Notes: generated from the letters alone by a model not told the origin. Positions 1 through 5,093 are shown, counted from the first letter of the stretch. The stretch: 6,531 bases of DNA from Defluviitaleaceae bacterium (GCA_009781815.1 WQVB01000073.1:1-6531), one strand, 5' to 3'. Made by a program: numbers and translations.

Positions 1-10
1 AAGGAGGGGG

Positions 11-34
11 ATTGCGGGTCAAGCCCGCAATGAC
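11..34 (-). repeat. Palindromic repeat unit, ATTGCGGG stem, CTTGA loop
   Basis: An 8-bp perfect inverted repeat, ATTGCGGG at 11-18 and CCCGCAAT at 24-31, flanks the 5-nt loop TCAAG (CTTGA on the minus strand). It is followed by GAC, which completes the GTCAT edge seen in other units. It lies about 30 nt beyond the mnmA stop codon, so it is probably transcribed as a 3' hairpin of mnmA. No T-run follows it on the minus strand, so it is not a canonical intrinsic terminator. The same unit recurs at 1171-1197 and, interrupted, at 5194-5247. Confidence 0.8.
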
Positions 35-60
35 ATTGGGCGTTCGCTTTGACAGCTTCT

Positions 61-1137
61 TTATGTTATAATGCCACCGCAAATGATAAGGCCGTTTTCG
101 TCATAAAAAACAGCTGACTGCCCACGGGTTATGGCTCTTTGTGGCTGGTCAAAAATGCAAGTTATTGTATCGCCCTGCTGGGTGATGGTGCAAGGGGCTG
201 GTTGGTGGGCATAGCGTATCTTGCCAAAGCACTTAAGCTCTCCAGCGATCTTCTCGTGAGACATAAAGGTGATGTCGTGAATATGCATGGTGGAGGTGAA
301 GAGATGGTTTTCGTTATCGGTCAAAACAACATTGCCCGCCGCTGCATCAATATCCACCACAAACATAGGGCGACCAAAGCCACCAAGACCCTTTCGCTGC
401 CCAATGGTGTATTTGCCAACGCCTTGATGCTTGCCGAGAACATTGCCATCCATATCCACAAAATTACCGCTAGGCAAGGGCTTGCCTGTTTGAGCTTGGA
501 TAAAAGCGGCATGGTTTTTATCAGGCACAAAGCATATTTCTTGGCTGTCGGGCTTGTTTGCCATTTCTATGCCTATAACATCATGGGCTATTTTACGCAC
601 ATCTGCCTTGTCCATGCCCTTGATGGGAAAGAGGGTTTTGATTAAAGCCTCTTGGGTAAGGTTGTATAGGGCATAGCTTTGGTCTTTAGGGTTGTTTGTG
701 TTTTGTATGGCAAGGCGGCCTGTGGCGGGGTGGGTGGTTATTTGGGCATAATGCCCCGTGGCTATAAAACTGGCACCATAGGCCTTTGCAAGGTTAAACA
801 AATGCACCCATTTAACATGGCGGTTGCAAGCTATACAAGGGTTTGGCGTGCTGCCCGCTAAATAATCCGCCACAAAAGGCTCTATTACCTTTTTGGCGAA
901 GATATCACGAAAGTTTAGCACATGGTGCTCTATGCCTATTTTTTGGCACACCAAGCGGGCATCTTCCACGGCTTCTATGCCGCAGCAGCCCCCGTTGTTA
1001 GATATATCACAAGCATCTTCAGGCTGCCATATTTGCATGGTTATGCCTATCACGTCATAACCTTGACTTTTTAATATATAAGCCGCAACAGAGCTATCTA
1101 CCCCGCCACTCATGGCCATTAAAACTTTTTTACCCAT
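61..1137 (-). CDS. mnmA: tRNA-specific 2-thiouridylase MnmA
   Basis: MnmA is a cytosolic enzyme that thiolates C2 of uridine 34 in the wobble position of tRNA-Lys, tRNA-Glu and tRNA-Gln. It uses ATP to adenylate the base and sulfur delivered from a cysteine desulfurase. The 358-residue product has the normal family length. Visible motifs are the N-terminal PP-loop SGGVDSS (residues 10-16), the GGCCGIEAVEDA segment (49-60), NPCIACN (99-105) with C104 in the position of the catalytic cysteine, the second catalytic cysteine C202 in SQEICFVPD, GKYTIGQRKGLG (241-252) and the C-terminal RAITRGQSAVFYDE. C101 occupies the place where E. coli MnmA has an aspartate. The reading frame stays open to 1194, but the ATG at 1135-1137 is chosen because AAGAGGTG lies just upstream and the family begins at the MGKKVLMAMSGG segment. 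The extra upstream codons are repeat DNA. The gene is monocistronic here, with its own promoter at 1213-1241. Confidence 0.97.
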   Translation of the reverse strand: MGKKVLMAMSGGVDSSVAAYILKSQGYDVIGITMQIWQPEDACDISNNGGCCGIEAVEDARLVCQKIGIEHHVLNFRDIFAKKVIEPFVADYLAGSTPNPCIACNRHVKWVHLFNLAKAYGASFIATGHYAQITTHPATGRLAIQNTNNPKDQSYALYNLTQEALIKTLFPIKGMDKADVRKIAHDVIGIEMANKPDSQEICFVPDKNHAAFIQAQTGKPLPSGNFVDMDGNVLGKHQGVGKYTIGQRKGLGGFGRPMFVVDIDAAAGNVVLTDNENHLFTSTMHIHDITFMSHEKIAGELKCFGKIRYAHQPAPCTITQQGDTITCIFDQPQRAITRGQSAVFYDENGLIICGGIIT

Positions 1138-1141
1138 TTTG

Positions 1142-1149
1142 CACCTCTT
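1142..1149 (-). promoter_or_regulatory. Ribosome binding site fixing the mnmA start
   Basis: On the minus strand AAGAGGTG precedes the ATG at 1137, with about 6 nt between the AGAGG core and the start codon. It favours this ATG over the upstream in-frame codon at 1194, which lies inside a palindromic repeat. Confidence 0.75.
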
Positions 1150-1170
1150 GCTATTGCTAGCCTTCCTTTT

Positions 1171-1197
1171 CGTCATTGCGGGCTTGATCCGCAATCT
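1171..1197 (+). repeat. Palindromic repeat unit in the mnmA leader
   Basis: CGTCATTGCGGG at 1171-1182, loop CTTGA at 1183-1187, then TCCGCAATCT. The stem is 7 Watson-Crick pairs plus one G-T pair closing the loop. It is the same unit as 11-34 in opposite orientation. It lies between the predicted mnmA transcription start (about 1206) and the mnmA start codon (1137), so mnmA mRNA should carry this hairpin near its 5' end, roughly 25 nt upstream of the ribosome binding site. Confidence 0.75.
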
Positions 1198-1212
1198 CGT
1201 CTTTCTAAAATA

Positions 1213-1241
1213 ATCATATCATTTTTGCATCACATTGTCGA
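1213..1241 (-). promoter_or_regulatory. Predicted sigma-A promoter of mnmA
   Basis: On the minus strand, TCGACA (1241-1236, five of six matches to TTGACA) and TATGAT (1218-1213, five of six matches to TATAAT) are separated by exactly 17 bp. The predicted start near 1206 gives a leader of about 70 nt that contains the palindrome at 1171-1197. Confidence 0.65.
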
Positions 1242-1329
1242 TATTTTTTTGAGATAGAAGATTAATCAGGGTGAAGGGGATTTCCAATCAAGCCCTTAAT
1301 AGACCTGTAACGAAGCCACCTCACGCCGT

Positions 1330-1524
1330 CATTAGACTTGTTGCGAAATTAACTCCTAGTCGTCATCCTGAGCTTGACTCAGGATCTATGTGGGATAGCG
1401 TACGCCTTAATTTAGAACTGTGTCCTTCTCCAATTAGATCCTGAGTCAAGTTTCGCTTAAAACCAAGCTCAACCAAAGGCTCAGGATGACGAACAGGGAA
1501 GTTGATTTCGCAACAGGACTATTA
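1330..1524. mobile_element. MITE-like composite palindromic element, copy 1
   Basis: This non-coding element of about 195 bp has imperfect terminal inverted repeats. The left end CATTAGACTTGTTGCGAAAT (1330-1349) corresponds to the reverse complement of the right end ATTTCGCAACAGGACTATTA (1505-1524). Inside them is a second inverted pair: CGTCATCCTGAG at 1361-1372 and CTCAGGATGACG at 1480-1491. The left palindrome (1361-1387) has stem ATCCTGAG and loop CTTGA. The right one (1438-1487) is its reverse complement but carries a 29-nt insert after the loop. The core between them, 1386-1440, is shared with 5282-5332: both contain CTATGTGGG and end in CCTTCTCC followed by ATTAGATC. There is no transposase in or near it. 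Calling it a MITE is inference from the terminal repeats, the second copy and the lack of coding capacity. Confidence 0.65.
1451..1479 (+). repeat. 29-nt insert in a palindrome loop, copy 1
   Basis: Compared with the uninterrupted partner palindrome at 1361-1387, exactly 29 nt interrupt the right-hand palindrome directly after its TCAAG loop. The insert begins TTTCGCTTAAAACC and ends CAACCAAAGG. A near-identical 29-nt block is found at 5207-5235 after the loop of a palindrome with a different stem. The insert contains a small inverted repeat, GCTT / AAGC. Confidence 0.8.
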
Positions 1525-1544
1525 CCAGTCGAGCTGGGATGACG
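1525..1544 (-). repeat. Truncated palindromic unit with CTCGA loop
   Basis: CCAG (1525-1528), loop TCGAG (1529-1533), CTGG (1534-1537), then GATGACG. On the minus strand this reads CGTCATC, then the stem around a CTCGA loop, matching the general plan of the other units with a shorter stem. It directly abuts the right end of the composite element at 1330-1524. Confidence 0.55.
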
Positions 1545-1575
1545 ATGCAATGTCAAGCTTAATGACGACGAATTT

Positions 1576-1605
1576 GCATATTGCACAACAGTTTTCGGGA
1601 TAATA
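1576..1605 (+). promoter_or_regulatory. Possible forespore (sigma-G/sigma-F type) promoter of pdaA
   Basis: GCATA at 1576-1580 fits the -35 pattern GHATR. After 18 nt, GATAATA at 1599-1605 matches the sigma-G -10 pattern CATNHTA at six of seven positions. The same bases (CGGGATAATA, 1596-1605) also resemble a sigma-F -10. Bacillus subtilis pdaA is a sigma-G gene, so this fits the product. A weakness is that the start site would fall near 1612, leaving a very short leader that begins about at the ribosome binding site. No good sigma-A promoter is visible here. Confidence 0.35.
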
Positions 1606-1609
1606 AAAC

Positions 1610-1616
1610 AAAGGAG
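1610..1616 (+). promoter_or_regulatory. Ribosome binding site selecting a TTG start for pdaA
   Basis: AAAGGAG ends at 1616, 9 nt before the TTG at 1626. The in-frame ATG codons at 1635 and 1638 are 18 nt or more away, and the frame-open TTG at 1581 has no such site. The spacing therefore decides for TTG at 1626. Confidence 0.75.
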
Positions 1617-1625
1617 ATGATATAC

Positions 1626-2414
1626 TTGAAAAAAATGATGATTGTGGCATGTGCCGTATTTTTAGGCATAGGTGCTATGGTTGCTTATAACGATATTTCA
1701 AACGAAAAGAAAAGCTGGTTTTTTGATAGACGGGGCGAGGGCGAGCCACCAGGCTGGTGCGGCAGCTTTAACCTTGAAGACTACAACACCTTTTACCTTG
1801 GCGACACCGACAAAAAAGAGGTTTATTTAACCTTTGATGAGGGCTACGAAAAAGGCTTTACCGATGATATTTTGGACGTGCTAAAAGAAAAAGGCGTGCC
1901 TGCGGCATTTTTTGTAACCAAGCCCTATATTAAAGACGAGCCAGAGTTGATACGACGTATGGTGGATGAGGGGCATATAGTGGCAAACCACACCGTCCGC
2001 CACAAATCTTCGCCAACCCTTACCCCTGATGAGATGAAGGCAGAGCTTGAAGGCTGTGCCGCATACTTTCAAGAGGTTACAGGGGTAGAGATGCCTAAGT
2101 TTTTTCGCCCGCCTATGGGGGAGTATAGCGAGAGAACCCTAAAAGCCACGGCAGATGCGGGCTATGCCACTATTTTTTGGAGCTTTGCCTATCAAGACTG
2201 GTTGATAGACAAGCAGCCCTCGGTGGAGTTTGCCCACAAAAAAGTAACCAGCGGGCTGCATAATGGCGCAATCCTCTTGCTGCATGCTGTGTCAAGCACT
2301 AATGCTAAGGCTTTAGGGGGTATTATTGATGCGGCACATGAGATGGGATATACCTTTAAAAGCCTTGATGACCTTGGTAAGCCCAACACGGATTGGCCTG
2401 ATATGAAATGGTAA
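1626..2414 (+). CDS. pdaA: PdaA-like polysaccharide deacetylase (muramic delta-lactam pathway)
   Basis: This is a 262-residue NodB-fold deacetylase of the PdaA type. In spore formers, PdaA removes the acetyl group from N-acetylmuramic acid after CwlD strips the peptide, allowing muramic delta-lactam to form in cortex peptidoglycan. A charged start (MKK) and hydrophobic stretch (residues 4-20) suggest an export signal or membrane anchor. Catalytic motifs in order: TFDEG (69-73, with D71), HTVRH (H122 and H126 as metal ligands), RPPMGEYSERTL (161-172), the YQDW aspartate D191, and LLLHAVS with H220. The segment YLGDTDKKEVYLTFDEGY and the closing FKSLDDL are typical of PdaA rather than of chitooligosaccharide deacetylases. 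Position 72 is E, where B. subtilis PdaA has N. Start is TTG, chosen from the ribosome binding site at 1610-1616. It is a single-gene unit between repeat clusters, with a terminator at 2424. The assignment as PdaA rather than a vegetative relative is likely but not certain. Confidence 0.9.
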   Translation: MKKMMIVACAVFLGIGAMVAYNDISNEKKSWFFDRRGEGEPPGWCGSFNLEDYNTFYLGDTDKKEVYLTFDEGYEKGFTDDILDVLKEKGVPAAFFVTKPYIKDEPELIRRMVDEGHIVANHTVRHKSSPTLTPDEMKAELEGCAAYFQEVTGVEMPKFFRPPMGEYSERTLKATADAGYATIFWSFAYQDWLIDKQPSVEFAHKKVTSGLHNGAILLLHAVSSTNAKALGGIIDAAHEMGYTFKSLDDLGKPNTDWPDMKW

Positions 2415-2423
2415 TATAAACAT

Positions 2424-2471
2424 TAAAGCCCTTTCTTTAGATTTTAAAGGAAGGGCTTTAGTTGTTTGTTG
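2424..2471 (+). terminator. Intrinsic terminator of pdaA
   Basis: The left arm starting TAAAGCCC at 2424 pairs with the right arm ending GGGCTTTA at 2460. The stem is about 16 bp with one G-T pair and a short loop around 2440-2443. A T-rich but imperfect tail (GTTGTTTGTTG) follows. It begins 9 nt after the pdaA stop codon. Confidence 0.85.
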
Positions 2472-2480
2472 ACCTTCCAT

Positions 2481-2501
2481 CATTAGAGTTGTAGCGAAAT
2501 C
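2481..2501 (+). repeat. Repeat end like that of the composite element at 1330
   Basis: CATTAGAGTTGTAGCGAAAT at 2481-2500 matches the left end of the 1330-1524 element with only a few substitutions. It suggests that the repeat cluster at 2481-2694 was bounded by the same type of terminal sequence. A clear partner on the right side is not visible; ACTACAAGT near 2723-2731 may be a worn remnant. Confidence 0.5.
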
Positions 2502-2525
2502 AAAAAGCATTAAACTCCCTCTCAT

Positions 2526-2694
2526 CATCCCATGCTCACATCATTCCAATTTACCCATTCCGTCTCATCTTGCTGAAGTATAGAGAGGTGCAGACCTAAT
2601 AGCGGAATGGATAAGCTTTTGTTGCAGGCAAGCTGTAAGTCAGCCAAGGATCCATTCCCTACAAGGAGAATTGGGACGACGTTAGCATGGGATG
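2526..2694. repeat. Composite inverted-repeat element with nested palindromes
   Basis: Outer arms at 2526-2551 (starting CATCCCATGCT) and 2669-2694 (ending AGCATGGGATG) form a 26-nt inverted repeat with four mismatches, all transitions. Inside, CCATTCCG (2555-2562) is inverted at 2603-2610. The palindrome that starts CGGAATGGATAA at 2603 is resumed by TCCATTCCCTACAAG at 2651-2665 after about 34 intervening bases. Its uninterrupted relative is at 4346-4373. No coding region is supported here. The remainder of the gap, 2695-2734, shows only a G-rich stretch (TTGGGGGGATTGAGGGG) and no recognisable site. Confidence 0.6.
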
Positions 2695-2734
2695 GCGGCT
2701 TGGGGGGATTGAGGGGCGTTTGACTACAAGTGCA

Positions 2735-2763
2735 TTGACATGTAATCTTTTATAGGGTATACT
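2735..2763 (+). promoter_or_regulatory. Predicted sigma-A promoter of the lipoprotein gene
   Basis: A perfect -35 TTGACA (2735-2740), a 17-bp spacer, and -10 TATACT (2758-2763, five of six matches) place transcription start near 2770, about 34 nt before the start codon. This is one of the two strongest promoters in the window. Confidence 0.85.
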
Positions 2764-2803
2764 CATAATGTAGTGCATACTAAATTTAGGAGATTATATT
2801 GCT

Positions 2804-3349
2804 ATGAATATTAAAATGAGATTAAAAGGCAGCTTCCTTTTACTTTTGACAGCTTGCGGGCTTATTTTGACAGCTTGCTCTAATGATAATGACAATGAAG
2901 AAACACTAATAATGGCACAAATTGGCGTGGAATATCAACTAGACACTTGGGATGTTGTGGTCAATAGCTTTGAGCTTGCAAGTCAAGTTGCTTTAAGTGA
3001 AGGTAGTTATGCCTCACCACAAGGGGGGCATACATTCTTGCTCATAGATATTCAAGCCACCCTAACTGGAGACGAAGCTAGTATATTTTTACCTTCAAGG
3101 GCTGATGAATCTTTTGGAGGTCGTGCTGAAGACGGCATGACCATAATAAGAGGCAACTTGAACGATACGTTATATTTTAGAGTTAATAGTATATCCTCTG
3201 GCGGCATTCTTCGCCAAGGCAGCGGAGATTGGACAATAGCAAACACCGAGGTGCAACCTGGAGAGACAATATCAGGCGTGGTTATTTTTCAGTTTCCAAG
3301 TGGAGACATTGCAGATACCATCTCAGGGTTTAGGATAACCCTCTTCTAA
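2804..3349 (+). CDS. Surface lipoprotein with DUF4352-like domain
   Basis: A 181-residue secreted lipoprotein of unknown function. The N-terminus (MNIKMRLKGS) is basic and followed by a hydrophobic core. Lipobox LTAC ends at C25, which would be lipidated and anchored to the outer face of the membrane. A second LTAC ends at C18 and comes from an in-frame 7-codon duplication. After an acidic linker (residues 26-34, rich in N, D and E), the mature part is a predicted beta-sandwich resembling the DUF4352 family: a substituted HTFLLIDIQATLTG strand (76-89), a polar middle, then EVQPGETISGVVIFQFP (149-165), which is the usual PGE...G.vvF.vP hallmark. AGGAG at 2788-2792 supports the ATG at 2804. It is monocistronic, with its own promoter and terminator. 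The domain assignment is from sequence resemblance and is likely; no ligand or partner can be named. Confidence 0.8.
   Translation: MNIKMRLKGSFLLLLTACGLILTACSNDNDNEETLIMAQIGVEYQLDTWDVVVNSFELASQVALSEGSYASPQGGHTFLLIDIQATLTGDEASIFLPSRADESFGGRAEDGMTIIRGNLNDTLYFRVNSISSGGILRQGSGDWTIANTEVQPGETISGVVIFQFPSGDIADTISGFRITLF
2844..2878 (+). repeat. In-frame direct repeat duplicating the lipobox
   Basis: TTTTGACAGCTTGC occurs at 2844-2857 and again at 2865-2878, 21 nt apart. The period is exactly seven codons, so the protein reads LLTACGL then ILTACSN. This gives two candidate signal peptidase II sites. Confidence 0.9.
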
Positions 3350-3406
3350 CGTGGAAGCTACCCTACTTTAAGATTTGATTTAAGAGAATTACTCAACTAA
3401 AATCAC

Positions 3407-3436
3407 AAAAAGACACCTTGCATGGGTGTCTTTTTT
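3407..3436. terminator. Bidirectional intrinsic terminator between convergent genes
   Basis: AGACACC (3411-3417) pairs with GGTGTCT (3425-3431) around a 7-nt loop. It is preceded by AAAA and followed by T6, so the stem has an A-tract on one side and a T-tract on the other and can work in both directions. It ends the lipoprotein transcript on the plus strand. On the minus strand it ends the yitT-family transcript, whose stop codon is 11 nt away. Confidence 0.9.
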
Positions 3437-3446
3437 AGTTTGAGGA

Positions 3447-4307
3447 TTACACAGTACCAGAATCATAAGAAAAACCTTTGCCATGCACATCCGACACCAT
3501 ATTGGTTATCATAAAGGCTTGGGGGTCGTGGTTTTCTACTATTTGCTTAAGCTTGCGATAGTCTTTTTTGGCTATGGTTACCATTAGCATGTTTTTGTGA
3601 GTTTGGCGATATGCACCTATGACGGGCACGATGGTTACGCCTCTCTGCAGCTTTTCTAAAATGTCATTTTTGATGGCGTCGCTTTGCTTGCTTATAATTT
3701 GTATCATTTTCTTTTTGTTTAGACCATTTTCAAGGTATGTCATGGTGATGGATGTGATGAAAATAGAGAGGATGGCAAAGAAAAAGGAGTCTACATCAAA
3801 AACGATAAGGGTTAGGAGGACGATGATGCCGTCTGCGATAAAGAGACCAAGTGCCTTGTTGATTTTAAAATATTTATGGAGGATGAGAGGCGGGATGGCG
3901 GTGCCGCCGCTGGAGGCGTTGTTGGCGTAAAGGATGTTGACAGCCACGCCAAAAAGCACGCTGCCTATTATCATAGAGAGCATTGTGTCGGCCACTAGGG
4001 TGTGCCTGGGGATGAGGCCGATAGCTACGGGGAGCAGGCCAGCACCCACAATGGTGTTAAAGAACACCTCACGCCCTAGGGTGAAAAGGACAACGATGAT
4101 AAGGACGCCGTTGCCGATGTAGATAACCGTTTCACGGCTTACACCAAGCCATTGCTCGAAGATGATGGCAAGGCCTGTGAGACCGCCTGCGGCTATGTTG
4201 TGGGGGCCTAAAAACATGTTGACGGCAACGGCAATTAGGGTGATGGCAAAGATGATGCTGGCGAATTTTTTGGTGATTTGGAAGGGTTTGCTTTTGGCTA
4301 GTGTCAT
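3447..4307 (-). CDS. YitT family membrane protein (DUF161 + DUF2179)
   Basis: A 286-residue integral membrane protein of the YitT family, whose substrate is not established. About six hydrophobic segments are visible (roughly residues 16-34, 39-54, 61-77, 82-99, 108-127, 152-191), including the family-like NIAAGGLTGLA (37-47) and ASSGGTAIPP (131-140). The second motif usually reads GGTD; here alanine takes the place of the acidic residue. The cytosolic C-terminal domain (about 205-286) fits DUF2179: RGVTIVPVIGAYR (222-234), a middle with LMVTIAKKDYRKLK, and DPQAFMITNMVSDVHGKGF (261-279). The start ATG at 4307 is preceded by AAAGGAG with 7 nt spacing. The gene is monocistronic, convergent with the lipoprotein gene and divergent from the 163-residue gene. 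I find no convincing sigma-A promoter for it; a palindromic repeat (4346-4373) sits in its upstream region. Confidence 0.92.
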   Translation of the reverse strand: MTLAKSKPFQITKKFASIIFAITLIAVAVNMFLGPHNIAAGGLTGLAIIFEQWLGVSRETVIYIGNGVLIIVVLFTLGREVFFNTIVGAGLLPVAIGLIPRHTLVADTMLSMIIGSVLFGVAVNILYANNASSGGTAIPPLILHKYFKINKALGLFIADGIIVLLTLIVFDVDSFFFAILSIFITSITMTYLENGLNKKKMIQIISKQSDAIKNDILEKLQRGVTIVPVIGAYRQTHKNMLMVTIAKKDYRKLKQIVENHDPQAFMITNMVSDVHGKGFSYDSGTV

Positions 4308-4345
4308 TTTGATGCTCCTTTTGTTGTTTTTTGTAATTAGTATGG

Positions 4346-4373
4346 CTTGTAGGGAATGGATTTATCCATCCCG
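4346..4373. repeat. Palindromic repeat, ATGGAT/ATCCAT stem, terminator-like
   Basis: GGGAATGGAT (4352-4361) and ATCCATCCC (4364-4372) form a stem with one bulged A and a 2-nt loop. It is followed on the plus strand by G and T6 (4374-4379), so it could act as an intrinsic terminator that insulates the promoter at 4394 from upstream plus-strand transcription. The same sequence, including the flank CCCTACAAG read on the minus strand, is found interrupted by about 34 nt at 2603-2665, so it is also a dispersed repeat. In the other direction it lies in the leader or promoter region of the yitT-family gene. Confidence 0.6.
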
Positions 4374-4393
4374 TTTTTTGTCTAAATTTGATA

Positions 4394-4422
4394 TTGACAA
4401 TCTCGGGGGGGGGTGATATTAT
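4394..4422 (+). promoter_or_regulatory. Sigma-A promoter with a G9 tract in the spacer
   Basis: Perfect -35 TTGACA (4394-4399), spacer 4400-4416 of exactly 17 bp, and -10 TATTAT (4417-4422, five of six matches), with an extended -10 TG at 4414-4415. The spacer holds nine consecutive G at 4405-4413. Transcription should start near 4429 and read the 163-residue gene and the zinc-ribbon gene. A change in G number would move the -35 away from its optimal 17-bp distance, so expression may switch by slipped-strand mispairing. Confidence 0.8.
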
Positions 4423-4466
4423 TAGTTTAAGCTTTAAAAATACTTTTAGTTAAAGGAGAATTTGAA

Positions 4467-4958
4467 ATGATTAAAGCAAAAGAACTACGAGAAATGCGTC
4501 CACAGGTACGCTATCAAGATGGGCTACATATCACATTGGAGGTGGTGTATGCCAGCCTTTACGAGGAAGCACACAATCAAGGCATACCTGCGGCTTTTTA
4601 TTACGACAAAATCAGCCACAATCTACTAGGTACAGATGTTGAGGATTGCTTGGTTTTATATCACCCCGACCACCTGAAGGACTATTATAAGGTTGCTATT
4701 AGGATTAAACATCAAGGCAATTATGCTTTTGTAACTGTAAATGATTTTGGAAAAAGCACCTCGATGGGTAATGAAGGTAGCAAAGAGTATCTGAAAGAAA
4801 CATTTAGGCAAAAGGGCAATACGGCTGAAAAGGTTGGTGCGGCTATAGGGTCGGGATTGAGGAGGCTAGTCAAAGGAGGAAGCAATAGACAAAAGCTAGA
4901 GGAAGAAACAAATTGGTACACAATGGTTACCGATATATTTGATAGAATTATAGCTTAA
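4467..4958 (+). CDS. Hypothetical soluble protein, 163 residues, function unknown
   Basis: I do not recognise a named family. The product has no signal peptide or membrane segment and looks like a mixed alpha/beta cytosolic protein. Visible parts: a charged N-terminus (MIKAKELREMRPQVRYQDG), a helical region around HITLEVVYASLYEEAH (21-36), a strand-rich middle with CLVLYHPDHLKDYYKVAIRI (61-80) and YAFVTVNDFG (86-95), a glycine- and basic-rich stretch GAAIGSGLRRLVKGG (124-138), and a C-terminal helix ending FDRIIA. The start ATG follows AAAGGAG (4452-4458) by 8 nt. It is the first gene of a two-gene unit with the zinc-ribbon gene 18 nt downstream, driven by the G9-tract promoter. The pairing suggests a joint role, possibly with a nucleic acid or protein partner, but this is inference only. 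Confidence 0.88.
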   Translation: MIKAKELREMRPQVRYQDGLHITLEVVYASLYEEAHNQGIPAAFYYDKISHNLLGTDVEDCLVLYHPDHLKDYYKVAIRIKHQGNYAFVTVNDFGKSTSMGNEGSKEYLKETFRQKGNTAEKVGAAIGSGLRRLVKGGSNRQKLEEETNWYTMVTDIFDRIIA

Positions 4959-4976
4959 TTTTAAGGAGGGATGAAG

Positions 4977-5093
4977 ATGGCCTGTCCAAAATGCAACAAG
5001 CAAATGGTATATATTTCTCCAGCATCAAGTCCGTATCCTCTTGGGCATTATAAATGCTCAAGTTGTGGGTTTGAAGTTAGCAAAAAATCATAA
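4977..5093 (+). CDS. Small zinc-ribbon protein, 38 residues
   Basis: A very short gene: MACPKCNKQM at the start, then a 20-residue spacer and CSSCGFEVSKKS at the end. The four cysteines C3, C6, C27 and C30 form CxxC-X20-CxxC, a zinc-ribbon pattern that would bind one zinc ion. AAGGAGG at 4963-4969 lies 7 nt before the ATG at 4977. The in-frame ATG at 4971 directly abuts this site and is therefore unlikely. It follows the 163-residue gene by 18 nt and precedes a strong terminator, so the two are almost certainly co-transcribed. Isolated zinc ribbons of this size occur as small regulators, as adaptor subunits or as conserved proteins of unknown role; no specific function can be assigned. Confidence 0.82.
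   Translation: MACPKCNKQMVYISPASSPYPLGHYKCSSCGFEVSKKS

Noticed and set aside
49..72. TTGACA followed by TATAAT on the plus strand
   Set aside because: The spacing is only 12 bp, far from the 16-18 bp required, and no plus-strand gene follows.
139..645. Long plus-strand open frame opposite mnmA
   Set aside because: It is antisense to a well-supported mnmA and has no recognisable domain or convincing ribosome binding site.
1138..1194. Upstream extension of mnmA by 19 codons to an in-frame start at 1194
   Set aside because: The extension lies in a palindromic repeat, has no ribosome binding site of its own, and extends beyond the normal MnmA N-terminus. The ATG at 1137 has a well-placed AAGAGGTG.
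1138..1206. Riboswitch or T-box in the mnmA leader
   Set aside because: The leader is only about 70 nt and is mostly accounted for by the dispersed palindrome. No T-box or known riboswitch core motif is visible.
1330..1544. CRISPR array
   Set aside because: The repeats are palindromes in both orientations with different stems and irregular distances. There are no equal-length unique spacers and no cas genes.
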